DNA from: an uncultured Clostridia bacterium | Lineage (GTDB): Bacteria; Bacillota; Clostridia; UBA1381 | Length of the DNA: 64,000 bases | Direction: 5' to 3' | Assembly: GCA_934444735.1 (NCBI GenBank) | Contig: CAKSDE010000004.1 | Location: 124,001 to 188,000 of the forward strand | Shown here: one piece after another, positions 42,169 through 50,501 of the stretch | How positions within the stretch are numbered: the first letter of the stretch is position 1 | Layout of the letters: every line of letters starts with the position of its first letter | Program-made: the position numbers and the translations under genes | The notes under the pieces: model-generated | The model's input: the letters and a program-made list of their open reading frames with translations, nothing else | Databases searched by the model: none | Told to the model about the DNA's origin: nothing

Positions 42169-43414
42169 CCCCTAAAAATTCCCTCAAAGAGTTATAGGTT
42201 ATCTTGTCGGCAAGTATCGTCATAAGCGTGCCGTTTTCGGTAAACTCCTCCGATAGAACCTTTTCCTTTTCGTGAAGTCTGTTTACTATATCTCCTCGGC
42301 TGTAGGGTATAATCACCGTCATTTTCTGCTTTTTGCCGGGTGCGGCATCTGAGAGTGCCGCTAAAAATTCACCCGTTCCGATGCCTGTCTTGGCTGAAAT
42401 GAATATTCCCTTTTCGGTGGGGATAAAATCGTTTGCAAGATCTGATTTGTTGTATAGATTTATTACAGGCTTTCCCGATGCGCCGATGTCATTCAATACG
42501 CTCTCAACAACTTTCATGTGTGTTTCGTATTCAGGATTTGATACGTCCGTCACATGGATAAGAACATCAGCCTCTGCCGCCTCTTCAAGAGTTGATTTGA
42601 ACGCCTCGATTAAGTGATGCGGCAGTTTTCGGATAAAGCCGACGGTGTCGATTAAAAGAATTACGCGGTTATCCTCCAAAGTGATTGCGCGCGATGTGGT
42701 GTCGAGTGTTGCAAAGAGCTTATCCTCGGCAAATACTTCGGCATCGGTCAGCATATTTAAAAGCGATGATTTCCCGGCATTGGTGTACCCGACCAGGGCA
42801 GCCGTTATTATGTTGTCCTTTTTTCTGCGCGCACGCAAAAGGTCGCGGTGTCTTTTTATTTCTTTTAAATCGCCCTCTAAAGCGGATATTCTTTTGTTGA
42901 TGTGGCGCCTGTCGGTTTCAAGCTTTGTTTCACCCGGACCGCGTGTGCCGATACCTGCACCGGTACGGCTCATGACCGTGCCCATGCCGCGAAGACGCGG
43001 AAGGCGGTATTTTAGCTGTGCCAACTCGACCTGGAGCTTACCCTCGCCGCTTTTTGCGCGCATTGCGAATATATCGAGAATCAGCATTGATCTGTCCAAA
43101 ACCTTTACGCCGAGCGTGTCGCTTATATTTTTAAGCTGAACAGGAGAAAGCTCATCATCGAATATAACGCAGTCTGCCGACATATTGGCGACCGCCTCGG
43201 CAAGCTCCGAAAGCTTACCCTCGCCCATATAAGTTCCGCTTTCAAGACTTGATTTGTTCTGCACAATAATCCCGATAACTTCGCCGCCGGCGGTTTCGGC
43301 AAGACCTGCAAGCTCTTCTATGGTTTCATCGGTTGTATCGGAAAGAACGTCGGGAGTGCCGGTATGGACGCCGGCGAGAATCACGCGTTCTTTTTTTTCT
43401 TCAATAATATCCAT
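42137..43414 (-). CDS. hflX: Ribosome-associated GTPase HflX
   Basis: About 425 aa. N-terminal HflX domain with the glycine-rich GTRGPGETKLETDRRHI linker, then a G domain with GYTNAGKSSLLN (G1), DTVGFIRKLPHHL (G3), NKSDL (G4) and SAKTG (G5). HflX splits stalled or hibernating ribosomes under stress. I take ATG 43414, which follows ACGGAGAA, because the upstream ATG 43450 overlaps the promoter region. Confidence 0.95.
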   Translation of the reverse strand: MDIIEEKKERVILAGVHTGTPDVLSDTTDETIEELAGLAETAGGEVIGIIVQNKSSLESGTYMGEGKLSELAEAVANMSADCVIFDDELSPVQLKNISDTLGVKVLDRSMLILDIFAMRAKSGEGKLQVELAQLKYRLPRLRGMGTVMSRTGAGIGTRGPGETKLETDRRHINKRISALEGDLKEIKRHRDLLRARRKKDNIITAALVGYTNAGKSSLLNMLTDAEVFAEDKLFATLDTTSRAITLEDNRVILLIDTVGFIRKLPHHLIEAFKSTLEEAAEADVLIHVTDVSNPEYETHMKVVESVLNDIGASGKPVINLYNKSDLANDFIPTEKGIFISAKTGIGTGEFLAALSDAAPGKKQKMTVIIPYSRGDIVNRLHEKEKVLSEEFTENGTLMTILADKITYNSLREFLGGGDDFKKDQL

Positions 43415-43458
43415 AATTTTCTCCGTTTGATTTTTTCTGAAAATACTCATTCATATCT

Positions 43459-43487
43459 ATTATATCAAATTTTTTTTGTTTCGTACA
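43459..43487 (-). promoter_or_regulatory. Promoter for hflX
   Basis: Minus strand: TGTACG (43482-43487), a 17-bp spacer and TATAAT (43459-43464). Confidence 0.55.
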
Positions 43488-43538
43488 CCCTAAAATGAAA
43501 AAAAGTTAAAATTTTTTTGGTTTTTTTTAAAAAACTTC

Positions 43539-43566
43539 TTGTAAATTGAAAAATTTATGGTATAAT
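43539..43566 (+). promoter_or_regulatory. Promoter for secG
   Basis: TTGTAA (43539-43544), a 16-bp spacer and TATAAT (43561-43566). Confidence 0.65.
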
Positions 43567-43610
43567 GTTATTATGTGTTTATTATTATGTATAGGAGGAC
43601 TGTTATTTTT

Positions 43611-43853
43611 ATGAGTACATTATTCACTGTTCTGCATATCATTATATGTGTTTTGCTGATTGTGGTTGTATTGCTCCAGGAAGGCAAAGATCCCGGAATG
43701 AAAGGGATTGCAGGCGCTTCGGCGGATATAGGCGATTCGTTTTTCAATAAGAACACCGGACGTACAAAGGCTGCTATGTTCTCTAAGATGACCGCTGTTT
43801 TGTCGGTATTGTTCTTAATTACAACGGTAGCGCTGATGTATTTGGCAAAATAA
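43611..43853 (+). CDS. secG: Preprotein translocase subunit SecG
   Basis: 80 aa with two membrane helices (residues about 4-24 and 56-76). Between them lies the family loop LLQEGKDPGMKGIAG...GDSFFNKNTGRTK. Part of SecYEG. The open frame extends upstream, but ATG 43611 follows AGGAGGAC and gives the normal size. The stop is directly followed by a repeat element. Confidence 0.93.
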   Translation: MSTLFTVLHIIICVLLIVVVLLQEGKDPGMKGIAGASADIGDSFFNKNTGRTKAAMFSKMTAVLSVLFLITTVALMYLAK

Positions 43854-43856
43854 GGT

Positions 43857-44200
43857 GATGCCAAAAAGCTCCGGAACGCAAGAAAAGAAGTAAAACACGC
43901 AGCAATTATATGAAATATAATTGCTGCGTGTAGTTTTGTTAAGGTAGAAAAATCAAAAAAATATGATTTTTCATGAAATTGTTCCTTTTCTTGCTATCAA
44001 CAAACTGAGCCACTCGACGTACCTATGTACGCCGTCGGGTAACCCAAAGCTAAAGCTTTGGCTCAGTTTGTCAATTCCAAAGCTTTTTTCTATTCCCTTA
44101 AAAAAGTAAAGGCTGTTTAAAAGGTCAATTGACTTTTTAGACAGCCGTTTTGTTTTTTTTAGGGTATTGTTTTTCTTGCGTTCCGGAGCTTTTTAACATC
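43857..44200 (+). repeat. 3'-UTR structured repeat, subfamily 1, with 30-bp terminal inverted repeats
   Basis: 344 bp filling the gap between secG and the nitroreductase gene. Ends 43857-43886 and 44171-44200 are inverted copies, 28 of 30 identical. Inside: a 17-bp hairpin at 43895-43931 (ACACGCAGCAATTATAT), P1 arms CAAGAAAAG/CTTTTCTTG, P2 arms CAAACTGAGCC (44001-44011)/GGCTCAGTTTG (44060-44070), a T run with CTATTCCC, then the CAATTGA-core terminator. Confidence 0.88.
44109..44150 (+). terminator. Terminator between secG and the nitroreductase gene
   Basis: GGCTGTTTAAAAGGTCAATT pairs with its mirror ending GACAGCC, then GTTTTG. Shared by convergent genes and part of the repeat at 43857. Confidence 0.8.
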
Positions 44201-44205
44201 CCCTA

Positions 44206-44721
44206 TTATATGATTGTAATGTAGCCTTCTTTTCTCGGCGCTGCGTCTTTTGCAGGCTCCGTGGCATAACCGAGCGCAACAGATCCGACTCCGCGCAGAT
44301 TTTCGGGAAGTCCCCATTCCTTTAAGAGCGCCTTGCCCTCGGGACTGTCGAAGATTTCGCGTTCTCTGTGTACCCAAACGGTGGAAAGCCCTTTTGCGTG
44401 AGCCGCGAGCATAATATTTTCAAGCACGCAGCTGCAATCTTCGACATATGTGCCGACAGAGCTGTCTCCCAATACAAGCACGATAACCGGTGCGCCGTAA
44501 TACGGATCGGAGTTCACACCCATGATTTCTGCATTAAGCTTGGAAATCTCATCTCTGTATTTTTTGTCGCGTACGGCGATAATTCTCGGGGATTGACGTC
44601 CCATTCCCGTCGGCGCATATGTGCCGGCTTCGAGAATCTCTGCTAAAATGTCGGACGGAACCTCGTCCGGCTTGTATGCTCTTACACTGCGGCGTGTTTT
44701 GATAAGTGATAGTAAATCCAT
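44206..44721 (-). CDS. Nitroreductase-family flavoprotein
   Basis: 171 aa in the FMN-dependent nitroreductase fold. The N terminus LLSLIKTRRSVRAYKPDEV carries the FMN-binding arginines; APTGMGRQSPRIIAV, CVLENIMLAAHAKGLSTVW and VGSVALGYA follow. The substrate is unknown; it uses NAD(P)H. The stop is followed at once by an inverted entry motif of the repeat element. AGGAGG precedes the ATG. Confidence 0.92.
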   Translation of the reverse strand: MDLLSLIKTRRSVRAYKPDEVPSDILAEILEAGTYAPTGMGRQSPRIIAVRDKKYRDEISKLNAEIMGVNSDPYYGAPVIVLVLGDSSVGTYVEDCSCVLENIMLAAHAKGLSTVWVHREREIFDSPEGKALLKEWGLPENLRGVGSVALGYATEPAKDAAPRKEGYITII

Positions 44722-44780
44722 AATTTTTTCCTCCTGACGTATGGGTTTTTATAAATAATTGCAAAACTATTATTTCACAT

Positions 44781-45551
44781 TTATTTTTCGGTATTCATAT
44801 CGTAAAGGAGCTTTAAACCTCTTAACATAATCAAATCATCGTGTATGATCTCATGTTTGCAGTAGCTCGCCACACACTCGGCAAGTCCGCCGGTGGCAAT
44901 GACAGTCACCTTTTCACCGAGTTCGTCCTCGATTCGCTCAATCATGCCGTCCATCATTGAGGCATTGCCGAAGATAAGACCGCTCTTCATCGCGTCTACC
45001 GTGTTTGTGCCGATAATATTCGGCGGCGCCTCGTAGGCGATTGCGGGCAATTGCGATGTTTTTGAGGTAAGTGTATCCTGTGAGATTTTTATGCCAGGCA
45101 GTATTGCCATGCCGCGGAAAAAGCGGTCGCGGTCGATTACGGCAAGTGTTGTTGCCGTGCCGAGATCGAATATAACCGACGGAACGCTGTATTTATCAAG
45201 CGCCGCGACCAAAGATACGAGTATATCGTTGCCGAGCTGCTCGGGGTTATCGGTGCTCATTTTTACGCCGTGGTTCATTTTTATATTGACCTCAATCGGA
45301 TTGTAGCCCGTTACAACAAATATTGCCTCTTTTAAAATTTTATCTATCGGCGGCACAACCGAGGACATAATTGCGCCGTTTATTTTATTTAAGTCTATTC
45401 CGTAAATGTCAAATACGTTTTTAAAAAGAACCGCATATTCGGCCGTGGTTTTGTTGCGGTCGGTGGAAAAGCGGCACTCAAAGAGGATTTCATCACCCTC
45501 CATGCAGCCGAGAACGATATTTGTATTTCCGACATCTAATGCTAAAATCAT
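44781..45551 (-). CDS. coaX: Type III pantothenate kinase
   Basis: 256-aa ASKHA-fold kinase making 4'-phosphopantothenate, the first step of coenzyme A synthesis. ALDVGNTNIVLGC at the N terminus binds ATP; DLGTATTLAVID and LPGIKISQDTLTSKTSQLP are typical. It follows the ECF S-component gene by 18 nt in the same operon, which suggests that imported pantothenate feeds directly into CoA. Confidence 0.96.
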   Translation of the reverse strand: MILALDVGNTNIVLGCMEGDEILFECRFSTDRNKTTAEYAVLFKNVFDIYGIDLNKINGAIMSSVVPPIDKILKEAIFVVTGYNPIEVNIKMNHGVKMSTDNPEQLGNDILVSLVAALDKYSVPSVIFDLGTATTLAVIDRDRFFRGMAILPGIKISQDTLTSKTSQLPAIAYEAPPNIIGTNTVDAMKSGLIFGNASMMDGMIERIEDELGEKVTVIATGGLAECVASYCKHEIIHDDLIMLRGLKLLYDMNTEK

Positions 45552-45569
45552 AGTATTCGTCCTTTCAGA

Positions 45570-46145
45570 TCAGCGTATTCCGCTTGTTTTCAAAATCCTT
45601 GTAATAATCGGGCTTAAAAATACGTTCAATCCCAGCTCGAAGAGGAAATTTCCGCCGACAAGAACGAAAATCACATATTTTGCAACATCGTTAAAGCCTT
45701 CTGCCTGTCCCCATGAGATGATAGTATCCCAGAAGAAAAGACGGCAGCCGAGCAGAAATATGCCCGTGTTTACAATAGGGCAGACGATAGCTGCGACCGT
45801 GACCGCAAGATAGCGGTTATGCTTTTCCAAAAGCTTGTATACAAGCCCTGCGGCAAGACCGCAGAGAGTACCCTTTAAAAGCACGGTTATAAGCGTGCCG
45901 GGGACGCTCAATGCCAAAAATGCTCCGGCATCTCCGCTTAGAAAGACTACCAACGAAAATGCGAAACCGAGCCATGCACCGGCTGCCGGACCGCAAAGTG
46001 CGGCGCCTATTACAATCGGTATCAGAACGAGCGATACCGAAAACGGCCCGAAATGTAAAAATGCGCCCATGAATTGCAAAATAACGACTATAGCCGTTAG
46101 AATGGAGCATAGCGCAAGTGTCTTGGTTGATATTTTTTTGTTCAT
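45570..46145 (-). CDS. ECF transporter S component, probable pantothenate type (PanT)
   Basis: About 191 aa with six membrane helices. STKTLALCSILTAIVVILQ at the N terminus has the A-x-x-x-A spacing used to dock the EcfT subunit. Substrate is inferred from the operon with coaX; ECF S components beside coaX are known as PanT. The sequence alone would also allow another vitamin. ATG 46145 follows GGAGGT; the upstream open frame lacks a site. It needs the shared EcfAA'T module, which is not in this window. Confidence 0.8.
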   Translation of the reverse strand: MNKKISTKTLALCSILTAIVVILQFMGAFLHFGPFSVSLVLIPIVIGAALCGPAAGAWLGFAFSLVVFLSGDAGAFLALSVPGTLITVLLKGTLCGLAAGLVYKLLEKHNRYLAVTVAAIVCPIVNTGIFLLGCRLFFWDTIISWGQAEGFNDVAKYVIFVLVGGNFLFELGLNVFLSPIITRILKTSGIR

Positions 46146-46201
46146 AATAAAACCTCCTGCTGCTGTTTCCGACAAGCGGAATACAACGCGTATTTACCTC
46201 A

Positions 46202-46230
46202 ATTATAATAAAATTATAAATAGATGTCAA
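46202..46230 (-). promoter_or_regulatory. Promoter for the ECF S-component and coaX operon
   Basis: Minus strand: TTGACA (46225-46230), a 17-bp spacer and TATAAT (46202-46207). Confidence 0.8.
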
Positions 46231-46381
46231 TACGGATAATGCATAAAAACCATGCGTTTTGGGAGGGTGCATTTGTAGAAAATCCATGATTTTTAAAAAA
46301 CCTCTTGATTTTGTTGAAAAAAGTGGTATTATGGAAAACGAAGAATAAATTTCAAAGAAAATTTAAGAAGGGATGATTCGC

Positions 46382-46627
46382 ATGATTAGAAATGAGATCG
46401 GAGACAATTTACGCAAGCTTAGAAAAGATGCCGGATTATCTCAGAAGCAGATGGCAAAGGCTTTGGGAATTTCAGCGGCAACTCTTTGTGCATATGAAAC
46501 GGGAAAAACCGTTCCGGGCATGACAGTCATTATAAAAGCTTCGGCAATATTTCATGTTTCAACGGATACTATTTTGAATATTTATTCAGATGCTGTGGAG
46601 GCGCCCGGATGGCAGACTAACGAGTAA
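46382..46627 (+). CDS. XRE-type helix-turn-helix regulator
   Basis: An 81-aa protein that is only a lambda-repressor-like HTH domain: LRKLRKDAGLSQKQMAKALGISAATLCAYETGKTVPG (about residues 9-45). No effector domain. ATG 46382 has AAGAAGGG at good spacing; the upstream ATG 46373 touches the ribosome site. Its last 11 nt overlap the end of the convergent DUF1294 gene. The target is unknown. Confidence 0.88.
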   Translation: MIRNEIGDNLRKLRKDAGLSQKQMAKALGISAATLCAYETGKTVPGMTVIIKASAIFHVSTDTILNIYSDAVEAPGWQTNE

Positions 46628-46880
46628 AGACATTTGGGTAAAGTGCAAAAAGAGCCACTGCGTTTACGAGCGCAAAAAAAGGTATGAGCACCTGGAACTT
46701 CGGCTTTTGGGTTTTATGGCGGAATATCTGCATACCCAAAAGCGCGCCGAAAGCTCCTAAAAAAAGAGCCTCGGCAAGAAGTATTTTTTCGGGGATTCGC
46801 CAAAGCGTCTTTTTCGCGCAGTGTTTGTCGATTCCATAGGTTAAAAAGGTAAATATATTCCATAAAACAATTATAAACAT
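46617..46880 (-). CDS. DUF1294 small membrane protein
   Basis: 87 aa with about three membrane helices. The family signature YGIDKHCAKKTLWRIPEKILLAEALFLGAFGALLGMQIFRHKTQKPKF is spread over residues 16-62. Function is unknown. It overlaps the GIY-YIG gene by 10 nt on the same strand and the HTH gene by 11 nt tail to tail. Confidence 0.9.
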   Translation of the reverse strand: MFIIVLWNIFTFLTYGIDKHCAKKTLWRIPEKILLAEALFLGAFGALLGMQIFRHKTQKPKFQVLIPFFALVNAVALFALYPNVFTR

Positions 46881-47125
46881 TTTTTCTCTCCATATATGAG
46901 CCGTTCTTTTTCACGGCGTTTTAATTTTTTTATTTCACATTCCCGCCTGAGAGCTTCGGATTTTGTTTCAAACTTTTCAAAGTATATAAGATCTGCCGGC
47001 AGTCTGCACCGAGTATATTTTGCGCCCTTGCCTTCGTTATGGGCTTTGAGCCGTTTTGCGAGGTCATTTGTATAGCCGCAGTAGAAGGTATTGTCGGAGC
47101 ATTTTAAAATATATATGTAATACAT
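46871..47125 (-). CDS. GIY-YIG nuclease-family protein
   Basis: 84 aa, the small UPF0213/YhbQ type. YYIYILKCSDNTFYCGYTNDL carries the GIY-YIG strands; KRLKAHNEGKGAKYTRCRLP contains the catalytic arginine region, and a final glutamate lies in SEALRRECEIK. Homologues bind or cut DNA weakly and may act in repair. Confidence 0.93.
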   Translation of the reverse strand: MYYIYILKCSDNTFYCGYTNDLAKRLKAHNEGKGAKYTRCRLPADLIYFEKFETKSEALRRECEIKKLKRREKERLIYGEKKCL

Positions 47126-47306
47126 CGGAAAAAGCTCATCTCCAATTTAAGTTTTTATTTTAGGTAAAAAGTAAAATTAACATTTTACAATTTATTCCAA
47201 ACCGTGTATTCTATATATTATAATACAAAAATCCGATAAAAGCAAATAAAAAATGAGTAAGAAATAAACTTTTTTTTGAAAATCTAACTTTTTTTTAAAA
47301 AAACAC

Positions 47307-47335
47307 TTGCAAAAAGAAGTTATTTGTGTTAAAAT
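47307..47335 (+). promoter_or_regulatory. Promoter for rpmB
   Basis: TTGCAA (47307-47312), a 17-bp spacer and TAAAAT (47330-47335). Confidence 0.6.
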
Positions 47336-47379
47336 AATTGTGTTTTGATAATTGATATTGTAATAGGAGGTGTTTTCAC

Positions 47380-47568
47380 ATGGCAAAGTGTGATATTTGC
47401 GGTAAGGGTGTATCTTTCGGTATAAAGATGAGCCACTCGCACAGAAGATCCAACAGAACATGGAAGCCTAACGTAAGAAAGGTTAAGGCAGTTGTCAACG
47501 GTGCGGCAAAATCAGTTAACGTTTGTACACGTTGTATGCGTTCGGGAAAGGTAACCCGTGCGGTTTGA
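47380..47568 (+). CDS. rpmB: 50S ribosomal protein L28
   Basis: 62 aa. AKCDICGKGVSFGIKMSHS with a CxxC pair and a second CTRC pair, so this is a zinc-binding (C+) L28 paralogue type. RSNRTWKPNVRKVKA follows. AGGAGGTG precedes the ATG. Monocistronic with its own promoter and terminator, as in most Clostridia. Confidence 0.97.
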   Translation: MAKCDICGKGVSFGIKMSHSHRRSNRTWKPNVRKVKAVVNGAAKSVNVCTRCMRSGKVTRAV

Positions 47569-47587
47569 TCCAAAAAAAGATTTGCGG

Positions 47588-47637
47588 GGAGCTGTTTAAA
47601 AAGTCATTTGATTTTTTAAACAGCCTTTGTTTTTTTG
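47588..47637 (+). terminator. Terminator of rpmB
   Basis: GCTGTTTAAAAAGTC pairs with the mirrored AAACAGC arm, then TTTGTTTTTTT; same recurrent family. Confidence 0.88.
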
Positions 47638-47721
47638 AGGGGTATAGCAAGAAAGCCTTGCGCTAATATCCCATTTTCTTTTTTTGTGCAATATTTTCTG
47701 CACATATATATATACTTTTAA

Positions 47722-47750
47722 TTGACTTTTTTTCGATTTTATGGTACAAT
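47722..47750 (+). promoter_or_regulatory. Promoter for murA
   Basis: TTGACT (47722-47727), a 17-bp spacer and TACAAT (47745-47750). The leader is about 128 nt. Confidence 0.65.
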
Positions 47751-47793
47751 ATCATTGCCATAAATTTTGAAATCTGAATTTAAATATATAAAT

Positions 47794-47853
47794 ATCGGGT
47801 GCGAAAAAACGCTTTTTTCCGAATTGTCCGGATAAACCGAGGCTAAGCCCGAT
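47794..47853 (+). ncRNA. Folded murA leader, possible three-way junction
   Basis: ATCGGGT (47794-47800) pairs with GCCCGAT (47847-47853). Inside are GAAAAAA/TTTTTTC (47803-47819) and CGG/CCG (47829-47839). It is a closed 60-nt fold in the murA 5' UTR with no match to a class I know. Confidence 0.35.
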
Positions 47854-47884
47854 TTGTGATTAAAAATAATAAGGAGTAGTTAGA

Positions 47885-49156
47885 GTGGAAAAGATTGTTA
47901 TAAAGGGCGGCAATAAGCTTTGCGGCGAAGTTGCTATAAGCGGAGCGAAAAACGCGGCTGTCGCCATTATTCCGGCATGTCTTCTCATAAACGGTCTCTG
48001 CCGTCTGGAAAATCTTCCCGACATAAAAGATGTCCAGCTGTTTTTGAAAATAATGTCCAGCATGGGGGCGTCTGTTACATATATTGATAAAAACACGGTC
48101 GATATAGACTGTACAAATGTTGATACCTTTGAGCCGGGCGAGCTTACGCGTCAAATGAGAGGATCTTCCTATCTTATGGGTGCGCTTTTGGGCAGATTCA
48201 ATAAATGTATCGCATATCCTCCCGGAGGGTGCGATTTCGGTACACGTCCGATAGATCAGCATATAAAAGGATTTGAGGCAATCGGCGCAACGGTTGATTT
48301 AAAGTACGGCAAGATCCATGCCTCGGCAGAGGAGCTGGTCGGCGCAAACGTTTATTTTGACGTGGTAAGCGTTGGTGCGACTGTAAATATGATTTTAGCG
48401 TCGGTGCGCGCGAAAGGTCTGACCGTTATAGAGAATGCGGCAAAAGAACCGCATATTGTTGATCTGGCGAACTTCTTAAATGCTATGGGCGCGCAGATAC
48501 GCGGTGCCGGAACGGATACGATAAAGATTCGCGGCGTTCAAAGACTGCACGGGGGAGTGTATTCGATAATTCCCGATCAGATTGAGGCAGGCACCTTTAT
48601 GATTGCCGCCGCGGCGACACGCGGTGATGTTATGGTGTCGAATGTAATTCCGCGCCACTTGGATTCGATTTCGGCAAAGCTCGAGGAGGTCGGAGCCAAG
48701 ATAGAGGAGTTTGACGACAGAGTAAGGGTGTATGTGCCCGAGGGTACTAATTTTAAGAAGATAAGCTTTATTGCGCTGCCGTATCCGGGATTTCCAACAG
48801 ATATGCAGCCTCAGCTGGTGACGCTTTTATCTACCGTTCCCGGGACAAGCATAGCAAGAGAAGGCGTCTGGGACGATCGTTTCCGATATGTGGGCGAGCT
48901 TTCGAGAATGGGCGCTGATATAAATGTAGAGGGCAAGGTTGCCATGATTCACGGCGTAGAGCGCCTGATGGGTGCGTCGGTTCGTGCGACGGATCTTCGT
49001 GCCGGTGCGGCTATGATTATAGCGGGACTTATGGCGGACGGCATAACCGAGATAAATGAGATTGCGCATATAGACCGCGGATATGAGAATTTTGAGGAAA
49101 AGTTTGCAAAGCTCGGTGCGGATATTCACAGAGTAGAGGTAATTTCGGATTTTTAA
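47885..49156 (+). CDS. murA: UDP-N-acetylglucosamine 1-carboxyvinyltransferase
   Basis: 423 aa; first committed step of peptidoglycan synthesis, transferring enolpyruvate from PEP. ISGAKNAAVAIIPACLL at the start; the catalytic cysteine is in PPGGCDFGTRPIDQH near residue 117, so it is predicted to be fosfomycin-sensitive. DLRAGAAMIIAGLMADG is near the C terminus. GTG start after AAGGAG. It is followed by walJ-like and rlmH genes. Confidence 0.97.
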   Translation: MEKIVIKGGNKLCGEVAISGAKNAAVAIIPACLLINGLCRLENLPDIKDVQLFLKIMSSMGASVTYIDKNTVDIDCTNVDTFEPGELTRQMRGSSYLMGALLGRFNKCIAYPPGGCDFGTRPIDQHIKGFEAIGATVDLKYGKIHASAEELVGANVYFDVVSVGATVNMILASVRAKGLTVIENAAKEPHIVDLANFLNAMGAQIRGAGTDTIKIRGVQRLHGGVYSIIPDQIEAGTFMIAAAATRGDVMVSNVIPRHLDSISAKLEEVGAKIEEFDDRVRVYVPEGTNFKKISFIALPYPGFPTDMQPQLVTLLSTVPGTSIAREGVWDDRFRYVGELSRMGADINVEGKVAMIHGVERLMGASVRATDLRAGAAMIIAGLMADGITEINEIAHIDRGYENFEEKFAKLGADIHRVEVISDF

Positions 49157-49166
49157 GAGGTAACAC

Positions 49167-49940
49167 ATGGTTTTTTCACTTTTGAGCGGTTCATCGGGGA
49201 ATGCGACTCTGATATCCGAGAATAATTCGCTCATTCTTTTGGATTGCGGTGCGTCGGGGAAAAAGCTTTCCATGGCGATTGAGTCGTTAGGGTTTGATTG
49301 CCGCGCGATTGACGCGATTCTTTTGACTCATGAGCATAATGATCATATTACGGGTGCGGGAGTTATGTCGCGGCGGTTTGATTTGCCGGTATATGCAACG
49401 CAAAAAACATTTGACGCGATGAATGTCGGCCCGATAAAGGACGCTAATATCAATATAGTTGAACCGAATAAGAAATTTTCGGTAAGCGACATCGAGATAA
49501 TGCCCTTTTCGATTTCGCATGATGCAGCCGATCCGGTAGGGTATACATTTGCTTTAAAAGAGGGTAAATTTTCGCTTTTGACCGATACCGGCGTTATTAC
49601 AAGAGAGATGTATGATGCGGTTTATGACAGTAAATATATGATACTCGAATCGAACCATGATGTTGATATGCTCCAATTCGGCAGTTATCCGTATCAATTA
49701 AAGAGAAGAATACTCGGTAAAACGGGGCATCTTTCAAATAATACTGCGGCACAGATGGCGGTTAAGATGATGGAAAACGGAGCGGAAAAGATTATGCTCG
49801 GGCATTTGAGCAACGAGAATAATACGCCCGAAATCGCCTATAAAACCACCGAAAATGCAATTGTGCAGGACGGCGGAATAGTCGGCAGGGACGTGGTGCT
49901 TTCTGTCGCGGCACGGTATGAAATAACGAGGTTAATATGA
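49167..49940 (+). CDS. MBL-fold metallohydrolase (WalJ/YycJ-like)
   Basis: 257 aa with LLTHEHNDHITG (HxHxDH, residues about 52-63) and GHLSNENNTPE as metal motifs, and VFSLLSGSSGNATLI at the start, typical of YycJ/WalJ. In Bacillus and Streptococcus this protein affects cell-wall/division coordination and DNA replication timing, and it is often next to rlmH, as here. It shares an ATGA junction with rlmH. Confidence 0.92.
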   Translation: MVFSLLSGSSGNATLISENNSLILLDCGASGKKLSMAIESLGFDCRAIDAILLTHEHNDHITGAGVMSRRFDLPVYATQKTFDAMNVGPIKDANINIVEPNKKFSVSDIEIMPFSISHDAADPVGYTFALKEGKFSLLTDTGVITREMYDAVYDSKYMILESNHDVDMLQFGSYPYQLKRRILGKTGHLSNNTAAQMAVKMMENGAEKIMLGHLSNENNTPEIAYKTTENAIVQDGGIVGRDVVLSVAARYEITRLI

Positions 49941-50413
49941 ATATAAGTGTAATTTGTGTCGGAAAATTAAAAGAGAAATATTTAAAGGAAGCCGTTTTGG
50001 AGTACTCAAAACGGCTTTCTCGTTTTGCTAATTTCAATTTTTGCGAAATCCCCGACTTAAAGATTCCGGATAATGCATCAAAAGCGGAGGAGGCGGCAAT
50101 CCTTGAAAAGGAGGGGGAGGCGATTATCGCAAAGATTAAGCCGGGAGCGTATGTGATAACTATGTGCGTTGAGGGGAAAGAGCTTTCAAGCCCCGAGATT
50201 GCCGAAAAGATGAAAGAGATAATGATGAACTCAAGCAATATTGTGTTTGTAATCGGCGGCTCACTCGGACTTTCGGAGAAGGTGAAGAGTATGTCAAAAC
50301 TGCGTTTGAGCTTTGGGAAAATCACTCTGCCGCACCAGCTGATGCGTGTAATTCTGGCAGAACAGATTTACCGCGCATTTAAGATTAACAATAATGAAAC
50401 GTATCATAAATGA
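49937..50413 (+). CDS. rlmH: 23S rRNA pseudouridine(1915) N3-methyltransferase
   Basis: 158-aa SPOUT methyltransferase; modifies helix 69 of 23S rRNA. FVIGGSLGLSEKVKS and SFGKITLPHQLMRVILAEQIYRAFKINNNETYHK at the C terminus are diagnostic (knotted SAM site). The length is normal. Confidence 0.97.
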   Translation: MNISVICVGKLKEKYLKEAVLEYSKRLSRFANFNFCEIPDLKIPDNASKAEEAAILEKEGEAIIAKIKPGAYVITMCVEGKELSSPEIAEKMKEIMMNSSNIVFVIGGSLGLSEKVKSMSKLRLSFGKITLPHQLMRVILAEQIYRAFKINNNETYHK

Positions 50414-50460
50414 AAGGGTTGCGGAAAATACGCATATTATTAATTTACTTGAAAAATCAA

Positions 50461-50500
50461 AGGCTGTTTAAAATCAATTGATTTTAAACAGCCTTTTTTT
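50461..50500 (+). terminator. Bidirectional terminator between rlmH and the XRE gene
   Basis: A perfect palindrome AGGCTGTTTAAAATCAATTG continued by its mirror, then TTTTTTT. Best example of the recurrent CAATTGA family. Confidence 0.92.
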
Positions 50501-50501
50501 A

